From positions 3,748,501-3,812,500 of the forward strand of contig JAPTOF010000011.1 of NCBI GenBank assembly GCA_028554755.1: DNA of 64,000 nucleotides. Reading direction: 5' to 3'. Below, piece by piece: positions 1-9,700 of this stretch. Position numbers and translations under genes: made by a program. The notes under the pieces are model-generated. The model made no database searches. It saw nothing but the letters and a program-made list of their open reading frames with translations, and was not told where the DNA came from. The stretch's first letter is position 1. Each line of letters begins with the position of its first letter. The stretch comes from Cordia subcordata. Lineage: Eukaryota; Streptophyta; Magnoliopsida; Boraginales; Cordiaceae.

Positions 1-947
1 ATTATTAGATATTCTGTATCATCGACTGAGGAAATTGAAATAACATATTTTTTCTAATTATTGAAATAATGTTCCTAACATTAGGGGAGAAACAACAAAA
101 CCTGGAGAGGTGAAGCATTTAATATAATGCATTTGATCCTCCTGTATACTAATATGAACTGAATGTTCAAAAATTATTTATTTGCACAAAAAAGTTACAA
201 AGATGTAGTCCTTGATGCAAAGAAAGTAACTAAAGTCACATATACTACTTATAAATGATCCTATTCAAATTGATGTCTCAATAGACAAATCAATTAAACT
301 ATGAATCTACTTGATGCTAGAAGCGTGATAGACTATTTGTTCTAAAGAAAAAGGAGCAAAAATAAGTCAGTTAGGATTTTGAAACGTTTGATATCCTTAA
401 GATATTAATGACATATAATTGAGAAATATTCTTACACTCCAAGAGAGTATCAGGTACCTAAATATGACTAAAATTATTGAGAAAGAGATCATACTCGGTT
501 ATATTGACTCTTGAAAAGAGTAAAAACCACAAAGTAAAATTGATCATGGTCAAATATTTGCATATGCAAAAGCTACTACTATAATAAAAGGCAAGGATCA
601 TAACTTGAAGTCCATCTAAAGATGTTGACATAAATATATTTGGCCAAATATAGAAAGTGTTTTGGCCCTTATTGGTCAACATATATTGCATATGAGATTG
701 ATGAGGAGTGTTATATAAACTAACCCCATATTGCTTAAGAGGTTCAACGTAGTTACCTAGCTCTTAAACTGCTAAGTACTAATTAAGGAATGGACTAGTG
801 TGTTATGTGGTTATATTTTGACTCATTCTACTCCTATCTTGTATAAACCAAACATTAGAGACTTGAAATTAACTATAAGGAGATATGTTTTATTTGATGG
901 ATGCAATTACATTTGCCTGGCAATTTTAAGGGACTTCATATGCGTTC
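1..947 (+). mobile_element. Degenerate Ty1/copia element (copia A), left part: connection region and start of reverse transcriptase
   Basis: No frame is open for long, but the plus strand reads as a decayed copia polyprotein. At about 436-600 it resembles the segment between integrase and reverse transcriptase: an EISxxY-like stretch, then a region resembling the conserved DxIFAYA block (the sequence reads DHGQIFAYAKA). At about 620-947 it reads into the reverse transcriptase, with a sequence resembling IYMKIPEGLHM just before base 947. The same reading continues at 8219, so the two pieces are one element split by the insertion at 948-8218. The 5' LTR and gag lie outside the window. The family assignment rests on remembered copia motifs; many stops and frameshifts show it is dead. 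Confidence 0.6.
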
Positions 948-2947
948 TGATGTGTTTGTTTCGTGTGTGCTTATGCATTTTATGTATATGCTGGTTTTGA
1001 GGAGTTTTGTGCTTCATTTGATGTATTAGTATAGCATCCAGGTCATATTTGTGCATAATAGGGTTTACATGTCATAGTTAAGGTTAAGACTTAAATGCTA
1101 CACTAATGCACATTTATTGCTTGTTTTAAGTGTGATTTGGAGAGATAATTAGAGCTTGATTGAGGGTGTTTGGTGTGTGGAACAAAGGCAAGGGTGTTTT
1201 GGATGTAAAGTAATGAAGAAAAGTGCATTTGGAAGCGGCCGGGCGAAAGAAAGAGCGATTGAGGCGAAACCGAGCACAACTTGAGCCAAATTCGGAGCTT
1301 GCAACCTAAAAATGGACAAATTTTGGACATGTTTTAGGGTACAAAAGATGGTGAGATCCCCCACAATGATACAAAGCCACGAAAAAAAACGATGCACGAA
1401 ACGGAGCCAAAACGATCAAGATATGGACATTTTACTGTCAAGATCGGTCGACCTCCTGTCAAGGCCGGTCGACCAGCTGAGATCGACCGGCTGGATCAGA
1501 ATCTGGGCCAATTTTAGCCTGACGACTTAGGCTCAAAGCCGGACGACCAGTTAGGTCCTTGGTTGGATGCGCTAAAAGCTCTATTTGAGCCACTTTTCAG
1601 CCCTTTTTGAAGGAAAACAACACCCAAATCAAACACCCATTTCCCTAAACCCAAAAATCACCTCACACACTCACTTCTAAACACATTTTAACACTTAGAA
1701 TCAAGGATCCAAAAGGATCAAACACTGAGATTTGGGGGCATAGCTCGTGGATTATAAAGCTTGGCTATGGATAGAAGGGTATCTCCCTTTTATTCTAAGT
1801 TTAATTATGTATGATTAAAGCTATGTAGGGTGATTATATCTTATATTATGGATTGATTATGACTTTTTATTAATGAAAACTTGATGGATTTATGTATATA
1901 TGCTTTATGCTTAGGGTTTCAAAGGCTATTTTACATACATGTCTACGTGTTTGTTGAAATGCCTCAATGATGTAGCATATATATATTCAAGTGTATTGTG
2001 CTATTAACCATTTCTAAATCATTATGCTAGCATGTCTATGTGTTTGTGTGTTGATTACATGAAGCGGGTATGACTATATACATGTCTATATGTGTGTCAG
2101 CCTACTTAATAGCACAAACAGCTTCTAGTGCATACATGTCGGGTGTCATTGCTTAAATTGGTGTAATCTAAGTATGTCTATGTGCTTAATAGTAGAATGC
2201 CCTGGGATATTCTTGAACGCCATGCCCTAGATGTGTTTGCTTTGAGCTCAAACGTTAATACCCGCTGTTGTGATGATGATCGGTGGTGCATAACTAACGG
2301 CTAGCCTAGGTCGAGTCTCCTTTAGCTTTAAATCCAACTAATGGGTTTTAGGGAAGGTTGGTTGACCTTAGATGGACTAGCTCTTGGCTTTAAATCTAGC
2401 CAACGGTTTAGACGCTAGGGGTAGATCGATCTAAGTGACCTGGAATCCTAACTAGGTAGCCCTATGGCCCTAAGTCATAAAGACCACGCCGTAGCTCTAG
2501 GGAGACGTGCCTAGGGACGGACCCGCACTGAGGCTTAGGGTGTAATTAGGAGGTTAATTAGAAGACTAGACGAGAACAACCGAGTTTAATCCATTAAGTA
2601 ACCCTAGAAAGATGTAGTAATCACCATAAATAAGACGTAATCACCTTAGTCTCCTATTTTTCGACGTTTGAATCCCCTTAGATCACTTGATTCCCCCTTC
2701 ACACGCATACATCTTTTATTTCCCTGTCCTTAGTTTAGCTTTACTTTTCCGAGCTCCTTTTAAACCAAAAATCTCTAAAAAAAGTGCAACTAGGTTCCAA
2801 CACATAGCTTTTAGGACACGCATAACTTAGGACACCATACACGTTAGGCCTCCCCGTGGATTCGACCCCGCACTTGCACACACTGTACTACACAGGACCC
2901 GTGCGCTTTTGGCCTATTTAGGCTTGTGCTACTCCAATAGCGTATCA
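948..2947 (+). repeat. 5' LTR of Athila-like element 1
   Basis: About 2000 bp, starting TGATGTGTTTG and ending GCGTATCA. It matches 6444-8218 nearly base for base over long stretches, for example 1800-2900 against 7060-8170. It carries a block at about 1350-1612 with several GGTCGACC/GACCGGC motifs that is absent from the right LTR. Apparent open frames inside it are chance. Confidence 0.9.
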
Positions 2948-2953
2948 AGTTTT

Positions 2954-2971
2954 TGGCACCGTTGCCGGGGA
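2954..2971 (+). other. Primer-binding site, tRNA-Asp type
   Basis: TGGCACCGTTGCCGGGGA lies 6 bases after the LTR end. The expected plant tRNA-Asp complement is TGGCGCCGTTGCCGGGGA, one mismatch. This PBS is typical of Athila/Tat-type gypsy elements. Confidence 0.8.
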
Positions 2972-3126
2972 GGCAACGGTTATTTGGTTTCTTAGTTTTT
3001 GTGTGTCTTAGCTCGTTGCGTGTTGTTTTATCTTTTCTTTCAATGTTTTTTTATTTTGATTAATAAAAGAAATTCAAAAAAAAAGTTGTCGAGCATTGTG
3101 AAGAGGTTTACTTGTGTCAATTAGTC

Positions 3127-3744
3127 ATGAATGATCCTAATGCATCAAGATGGTCACTTGTATCCTCTTCCCCACCACCCGAATGTGTTCCTATTGCTTG
3201 TCGCGTGTGTGGAAGTTATGCGCATTAAACTTTCTTTTGCCCCCATGATGATCCCCAATCGCCTTGTATATGCAATCATTGCAGAAGCCATGATCATTTT
3301 TCTAATGTTTGTTTTACCCTCTGCCGGCGTTCCAAATTGCATACAACGTCTAACGCCCTTAGCAATCATATGCCTATGCATGCATCCACATCTAGTTATT
3401 ACGATTCTAAGGAGCAACAACATGCATATTCATATTGGGATCAAGATGACTCTTCATATTTTCCACCTCATTGCTTTGAAAATCTATCTCCCGCACCATC
3501 GGCTCCCACCTACCCTTCTCCCGAGTACTATAATGGTTATGCCTATAGTGATCCCAATCAAGATGTTTCCCATTTCCACTCGGTTGAGACCTTTTCTTTT
3601 AGGTCTTCTTCTCAAGAGAAAACACTTGACTATCTCTTATCTCTCATCCAATTTAACAAAGAACAACTAGAGAGTTTGAAGCGAGACTCCAAATCTTTCG
3701 GTGTGTCCTTGGAGAGAGTGGTGTTGAGAGTGTGCAACTCATGA
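3127..3744 (+). pseudogene. Orphan internal ORF of element 1, N-terminal part with two tandem CCHC zinc knuckles
   Basis: Frame from ATG 3127 with one in-frame TAA at 3226-3228, stopping at 3744. Residues 25-38 (3199-3240) and 49-62 (3271-3312) each fit C-x2-C-x4-H-x4-C exactly, ten residues apart; the TAA falls inside the first knuckle, right after its histidine. The rest is Ser/Pro/Tyr-rich and has no domain I know. Tandem knuckles like these bind nucleic acid in retroviral and retrotransposon nucleocapsids, but here they sit at the N-terminus with no gag capsid domain. The stop and a frameshift near 3720-3735 suggest it was once continuous with the ORF at 3732-5003. Function unknown; RNA binding or packaging is inference. 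Confidence 0.55.
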
Positions 3745-5003
3745 GCGAGAATGTTGAGATACCTTTAGAACGAGTTGAAGAGATAGGAGAGAGACCTAGA
3801 GATGAGACAAATAGTGGTGAAAAAAATGATGTTTTGGAGAGACGATTAGAAAAAGACGTCAATGGAGAGATCACATCTTGCAGTGAGGATGAGGATCAGC
3901 TTAATGATAATTTGGTTCTTGATAACTCTTATGAATATGTTTTAGAGGAAATAGTACCCTATCCTCCTAAGCTTTCAATGACTTCCGTTGAGTCACGTGA
4001 GCCTTTTCTTTCTCCTCATCCCACACATTCCGCATACTTGGAGGTTGAGTCTTATGATCATAACACTCATTTGCATTTCGAGTCTACATTTAAGGAGTCT
4101 AGGGTAGACACCTCCCTTGAGCATTCACGCATCCATGTCCCGAAATCCTTTGAGTCCCCATTGTCCCCTCAATGTGTGTCTACCCCATATGAGAAGCATA
4201 ATGGTGAGATGACACCCACTAGTGATGAATGTATTGTTGAATTTAAAGAGACTGTAGCTAGTAAAGGTTTAAAGTCATCCATTAGGGAAAACAAGGCATC
4301 AATTTCAAAGGTTTTAGATGATAAATCTCTTGGAGTTAAGAATTATTGTATTGAGGAGAATAGCAACTCTAAGAAGACACCTAAGAAAGAAATTGGTGTG
4401 CTTAAAAGAGTGATCTATGGGTCTCTTTGGATATTTGATGAATCATTAATGGAAATAGAGCCCATTAAGATTAAATCTACCCCTTGTGAGGAGTTAGAGC
4501 GACCTAGGCTTGATGATGAGGTATCTTATGGAGAAGAAGAGTGTAGTATGTCCATTTCTCTTGTTGTTGCTTCTCCTTCTCCTAGTGTCGTTCCTACTTC
4601 CCTTTCCTATTCCGTTGAGTCTCCATCTTTGGAGCTCACGTTCGTGCCTTCATGCATAGAACATTTTCATCTAGGGTTAGAAAGCACGTTTCCTATGTTG
4701 CATGTATTAGACCTATCTTTGACCCATGGGGAAGGTATGTTCCTAGCCCTTGATTATGAGAAGAAGGCAATAGGGTGGTTAGTTAGAGAGCAAGCGGGGC
4801 ATCATCTTTCATGTTTATACATGACACCTTTCACACTTGCGCACATATTTTCATTTGATATTTCGAGGTGGAATCCAGAAAAGGGGTGCATTGTGCATTC
4901 ATTACCCCATCATATAGTGCATGACCCTTTTCCTTCTACTGTATGTACATGGTTGAATATCCGAAAATTTATGCCTTGCAATTTTAAACATTTATTGCTC
5001 TAA
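3732..5003 (+). CDS. Orphan 423-aa ORF of Athila-like element 1, function unknown
   Basis: The longest open frame in the window, 423 codons without a stop. It begins 13 bases inside the end of the preceding knuckle ORF in another frame; reading back through the overlap keeps sense, so a one-base shift probably split one longer protein. The product is acidic and Ser/Glu/Pro-rich in its first two thirds (clusters such as EERPRLDDE and YGEEE) and more hydrophobic, with Cys and His, at the C-terminus. I see no aspartic protease triad, YxDD box, HHCC finger or transmembrane signature. It lies where gag-pol would be in an autonomous relative. A frame this long in an otherwise decayed region suggests recent or selected coding capacity, but it may be only a young insertion. 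Not recognised. Confidence 0.5.
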   Translation: MQLMSENVEIPLERVEEIGERPRDETNSGEKNDVLERRLEKDVNGEITSCSEDEDQLNDNLVLDNSYEYVLEEIVPYPPKLSMTSVESREPFLSPHPTHSAYLEVESYDHNTHLHFESTFKESRVDTSLEHSRIHVPKSFESPLSPQCVSTPYEKHNGEMTPTSDECIVEFKETVASKGLKSSIRENKASISKVLDDKSLGVKNYCIEENSNSKKTPKKEIGVLKRVIYGSLWIFDESLMEIEPIKIKSTPCEELERPRLDDEVSYGEEECSMSISLVVASPSPSVVPTSLSYSVESPSLELTFVPSCIEHFHLGLESTFPMLHVLDLSLTHGEGMFLALDYEKKAIGWLVREQAGHHLSCLYMTPFTLAHIFSFDISRWNPEKGCIVHSLPHHIVHDPFPSTVCTWLNIRKFMPCNFKHLLL

Positions 5004-5007
5004 CACT

Positions 5008-6443
5008 AACGCCTGGCTGGAGGCTTTAAATCCAGCGCTGCTAGGAGGCATCCTAGGCATGTTTATATTTCATTTCCTTTCCTTACTTTTCCTTTTCTTT
5101 TATTTGCTTTTAATATTATCGTTCTTTGATTTCCATTTTTCTTTTCATTTGCTTTCTCTTTTTTCACCCTCTCAAGTGTTGATCGTCACTTCTATCATTT
5201 CCCATTCTTTATACACTTTGTTTATCATTTGATGATGCCATGCAAGCTCGCATGGCAAATGCTACTAATCTTGTGCTTTGTGAGTGTTTGTCATTTGTTG
5301 AGAAAAAGGGTTAGTAAACAAATTATTTATCATTGGCATCAGAAGAGCTTCAAAAGGAATGCAAGGTTGTATCTATCCATTCTCCACTTGACCCCTTTTA
5401 TCTACCCTGTTCCCACCACCCTTACTTGCTTTTGTGTTGCCATTTTGCTTGTTGAGTAGTATTGTTCTATTTGCTTGAGGACAAGCAAAGTTTAGGTTTG
5501 GGGGTATGGGAGTTTGGTTTTCTTGTTATATGCTTTGTGTAGGGTAGACGTGCATTATGTGCTTAAAATGGTGAAAATTTTTTGATTTTGATGCATGTAG
5601 AGTCGTTTGTCTCTTGGTTGATTGGAGTGTTAGCTTTTGAGATTGATTTAATTGATTGGTAAATATGAGTTACACTGTGGGGAAGTGAATGGAGTGGATT
5701 GAAAATTGGGTCTTGGAAGGGATGCCCTTGAAAGTTGTGGGGAGTGAGGACCTTTAGTAATAACCCTTGTAGCCGTCCCATAACTTGGTAGAAAAGAGTG
5801 TTGAAAAAGGGTAATTGATATGAGTGCTCTTCCTTGATTGGTTCTTTTTGATGTGCCAAAGCCTTTATTTTTCTTTGTTTTGTGTAAATGCAATGCAAAC
5901 CATGAAAAATCCAAAAAAAAAAATTGAGAAAGGCAAAAAGGTGCAAGAATATCAAAAGGAAAAAAAAAAGTGAAAAAGAGAAAAAGCCAAAGGCACCAAA
6001 AAGTTTTGTGAATAAGTGCATAAGTGACACAATGTGAACTTAGCACAAGTTATCCTCTATGTAGATATGTGAATAAGGCTTTTTATAAGCCATTATGTAT
6101 GTATATTCTCTCTCTTCTTGTCTTTGAGGCTTTGTGCATGTTAGGGAGCCTACCTTAGTTGAGGGGGCATGAAATCTCAACATCCCGAGTGTGTGCGCTA
6201 GAATCCTAGGCCTGTCGTGGTTTGGCTACTCGAGAACTTCCCATGAAGTTCAAGACCCTTTGTGAGTAGAGCGAGGATCTAAAGAGACTTGAGGATCTCT
6301 CCACAATAGGAATGCCCCTTTTATGCTTCTTAGGCTAACCATGATAGCGAGTCAATCTCTTAGGCAACTCTTTGTATTGACTTGAGAAGTAAACTTAGGT
6401 TTAGGCTTGCTTGGGGACAAGCAAGGAGAAGATTTGGGGGTGT
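5008..6443 (+). other. 3' non-coding module of element 1, with two polypurine-tract-like motifs
   Basis: It starts with a GC-richer motif (about 5010-5050, GCGCTGCTAGGAGGCA) like one found downstream of coding regions in Athila relatives. Two tracts of the form GAGGACAAGCAAAG...TTTGGGGG occur, at about 5474-5505 and 6408-6442; the second adjoins the 3' LTR and should be the working polypurine tract. The roughly 930 bp between them aligns with the minus-strand copy in element 2 (52914-54110). Open frames at 5563-6046 minus are shadows. Confidence 0.65.
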
Positions 6444-7229
6444 TGATGTGTTTGTTTTGTGTGTGCTTATGCATTATATGTATATGCTTGTTTTGAGGAG
6501 TTTTGTACTTCACTTGGTGTATTAGTGTAGCATCCAGGTCATATTTGTGCATAATAGGGTTTACACGTCATAGTTAAGGTTAAGACTTAAATGCTACACT
6601 AGTGCGCGTTTATTGCTTGTTTTAAGTGTGATTTGGAGAGATAATTAGAGCTTGATTGAGGGTGCTTGGTGTGTGGAATAGAGGAAAGGGTGTTTTGGAC
6701 ATAAACGAATGAAAAAAGTGCACTTGGAAGTGGCCGGGCGAAAGAAGGAGCGATTGAGGTGAAATCGAGCACAACTTGAGCCAAATGTGGAGCTCGCAAC
6801 CTAAAAAAGACATGGACAAATTTTGGACATGTTTTAGGGTGCAAAAGATGGCTTGGGAGAACAACACCCAAATCAAACACCCATTTCCTTAAACCCAAAA
6901 TCTATCAAAAATCACCTCACACACTTACTTCTAAACACATTTTGACACTTGGAATCAAGGATCCAAGAGGATCAAACACTAGGATTTAGGGCATAGCTCA
7001 TGGATTGTAAAGCTTGGCTATGGATAGAAAGGTATTTATCTTTTATCCTAAGTCTAATTATGTATTATTAAAGCTATGTAGGGTGATTATATCTTATATT
7101 ATGGATTGATTATGACTTTTTATTAATGAAAACTTGATGGATTTATGTATATATGCTTTATGCTTAGGGTTTCAAAGGCTATTTTACATACATGTCTACG
7201 TGTTTGTTGAAATGCCTCAATGATGTAGC

Positions 7230-7261
<32 letters not shown>

Positions 7262-8218
7262 GTGTATTGTGCTATTAACAATTTCTAAATCATTATGCTA
7301 GCATGTCTATGTGTTTGTGTGTTGATTACATGAAGCGGGTATGACTATATACATGTCTATATGTGTGTCAGCCTACTTAATAGCATAAACAGCTTCTAGT
7401 GCATACATGTCGGGTGTCATTGCTTAAATTGGTGTAATCTAAGTATGTCTATGTGCTTAATAGTAGAATGCCCTGGGATATTCTTGAACGCCATGCCCTA
7501 GATGTGTTTGCTTTGCGCTCAAACGTTAATACCCGCTGTTGTGATGATGATCGGTGGTGCATAACTAATGGCTAGCCTAGGTCGAGTCTCCTTTAGCTTT
7601 AAATCCAACTAATGGGTTTTAGGGTAGGTTGGTCGACCTTAGATGGACTAGCTCTTGGCTTTAAATCTAGCCAACGGTTTAGACGCTAGGGGTAGATCGA
7701 TCTAAGTGACCTGGAATCCTAACTAGGTAGCCCTATGGCCCTAAGTCATAAAGACCACGCCGTAGCTCTAGGGAGACGTGCCTAGGGACGGACCCGCACT
7801 GAGGCTTAGGGTGTAATTAGGAGGTTAATTAGAAGACTAGATGAGAACAACCGAGTTTAATCCATTAAGTAACCCTAGAAAGATGTAGTAATCACCATAA
7901 ATAAGACGTAATCACCTTAGTCTCCCATTTTCGACGTTTGAATCCCCTTAGATCACTTGATTCCCCCTTCACACGCATACATCTTTTATTTCCCTGTCCT
8001 TAGTTTAGCTTTACTTTTCTGAGCTCGTTTTAAACCAAAAATCTCCAAAAAAAGTGTAGCTAGGTCCCAACACGTAGCTTTTAGGACACGCATAACTTAG
8101 GACACTATACACGTTAGGCCTCCCCGTGGATTTGACCCCGCACTCGCACATACTGTACTACACATGGCCCGTGCATTTGTGGGCTATTGAGGCTTGTGCT
8201 ACTCAAATAGAGATATCA
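6444..8218 (+). repeat. 3' LTR of Athila-like element 1
   Basis: About 1775 bp, TGATGTGTTTG to AGATATCA. It is shorter than the 5' LTR, mainly because about 265 bp with the GGTCGACC motifs is missing at the position near 6849. It contains a (TA)n run at about 7230-7258. Confidence 0.9.
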
Positions 8219-8785
8219 AGTTCTATGAATATGAAACAATATAACAAATGTATTTTATGAGTATGATATTTGTATACAGGTCCTGAAAGACTAGAGATGT
8301 TTGAGGCATAAATCTCCAGATAAATATATTCAAAGCTCTCATATAGAATTATGAGCTAATTATTTTGGCTCAGCCTAAAGTTCAATCATTATTTAGACGG
8401 AATATTATTCATTAGCCATTTTAGCAAAGGAAATTTTGAAGCCAAACAACTTTGAGTATCTAAATATTTATGCTATTGATATTAGATGGACCATTCTGAT
8501 TTGTGAAGATAATGAAAACTATTAGTTCTAAAGTTTCGAACCTCAATAGATCTTGCTATACTATATGCATCAACACAATTATCTCTTATTTTTTTAGCAA
8601 GAGTTGTTTCTGTACTAATAAAAGGGCCTTGGAGGTATTACACACAAATTTTGTCATCGTTATTATCAAGACACTCAAAGACAATGTTGATTGAGTATAA
8701 AAGTTGTTGAGCATTTATTAACTCATAGCGAGCAATATGTTTTCATATATGCTAAAATTATTATATTGATGCTCATGAAAGCTCA

Positions 8786-8787
8786 TT

Positions 8788-8855
<68 letters not shown>

Positions 8856-8881
8856 CATCATTATCATCATCATTATTATCT
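8786..8881 (+). repeat. (TCA)n trinucleotide microsatellite
   Basis: About 30 nearly perfect TCA/CAT units with a few interruptions. It generates poly-His (plus) and poly-Asp (minus) frames that are artefacts. Confidence 0.97.
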
Positions 8882-9410
8882 CCCTCAAAGCATACCAAAA
8901 TATATTTCTTAACTGTCAATAACATTGTATATATTACTTGAGCAATCTCTAACAAGTCAATGATATTACATATATTGCTTGAGTAAAAAGAAGATTATTT
9001 TTGAAGATGATCAAGTTCAACCCATTATGTTGAAATTCTTCCATGCATAAACTCCCAAAGAAAGGTGAAATATAAGTTCTTCAAGTTCGCACAAGAAAGA
9101 ATTTAACAAGGTCATTTGAAAAGATATTATCTTTAAAAATACTTGAGATTACAAGAATGGCATATATCAAATCAAAGATTTTCCTTGATATGCTGATATA
9201 AGGGGGAGACAAATACGTGCTGTACTCTTTTTCCCTTAGCTTAAGTTTTCTCCTATTGGGTTTTCCTAGCAAGGTTTTTAGTGAGACGGCATGAAGCGTA
9301 TAACAAGAATATTGACTCTTTTTTCCTTCACTAGGATTTTTATTCCACTAGGTTTTTTTCTATTAAGGTTTTAATGAGGCATATTCTTGTGATAAATATC
9401 CAAGGGGGAA

Positions 9411-9700
9411 TGTTATGAAAGAAGACAAAAATGTGGATATTTCACCATCCAAGTTTTCAAATATGGTGGATATTCGATGCATGGGGAATGATAGCAAAGC
9501 AGGAGAAAATATTGACATCACATTGCAAGTCTGCTCACATCGCTCTGTATTTTGTTTTTCTCTCCAAGTTTTGCCTATAAATTGATAGATCCAAAAAGAG
9601 CAAATAGATGAACAAGAAAAGAGAACCAGAAGTAGAGAAAATGAGATGATATCTCAATAAAATTCAAGCTCTTTACTTCTTTATTTTGTTGTGTTTTACA
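9411..9700 (+). repeat. 3' LTR of copia A
   Basis: Begins TGTTATGAAAG directly after a polypurine tract (CAAGGGGGAA) and probably ends near TTTTACA at 9700. Its 5' partner is outside the window, so the end is placed by size (about 290 bp) and terminal CA only. Confidence 0.6.

Larger units (their letters stand above)
948..8218 (+). mobile_element. Athila-like Ty3/gypsy non-autonomous LTR retrotransposon (element 1), complete but lacking polymerase
   Basis: Two long direct repeats (948-2947 and 6444-8218) bound an internal region of about 3.5 kb. Flanks CGTTC (943-947) and AGTTC (8219-8223) look like a 5-bp target duplication with one mismatch. A primer-binding site matching the 3' end of plant tRNA-Asp follows the left LTR, as in Athila elements, and a G-rich tract (6431-6442) precedes the right LTR. 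The interior holds no protease, reverse transcriptase, RNase H or integrase, only an orphan reading frame with two CCHC knuckles and a long non-coding module. It must have moved using proteins of another element. It interrupts the reverse transcriptase of copia A. A LARD-type derivative is the nearest class. Confidence 0.85.
8219..9700 (+). mobile_element. Copia A, right part: rest of reverse transcriptase, RNase H, 3' LTR
   Basis: Resumes the frame broken at 947. At about 8340-8480 a decayed reverse transcriptase stretch is readable (DGILFISH in place of the usual DGIFVHQS). At about 9040-9150 the RNase H C-terminus is recognisable (EI-VLQVRT-KNL, like the usual INVLQVRSxxNLADLFTK). G-rich tracts at about 9199-9206 and 9402-9408 flank the TTTTCCTTCACTAGG-type spacer seen in related copia families, and the LTR follows at 9411. 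A (TCA)n microsatellite has grown inside the RNase H region. Dead element. Confidence 0.65.

Noticed and set aside
3131..3670. 179-codon frame overlapping the knuckle ORF
   Set aside because: Hydrophobic out-of-frame shadow; the other frame has two exact CCHC knuckles and links to the 423-codon ORF.
8691..8955. Poly-His and poly-Asp reading frames
   Set aside because: Direct products of the (TCA)n microsatellite on the two strands.
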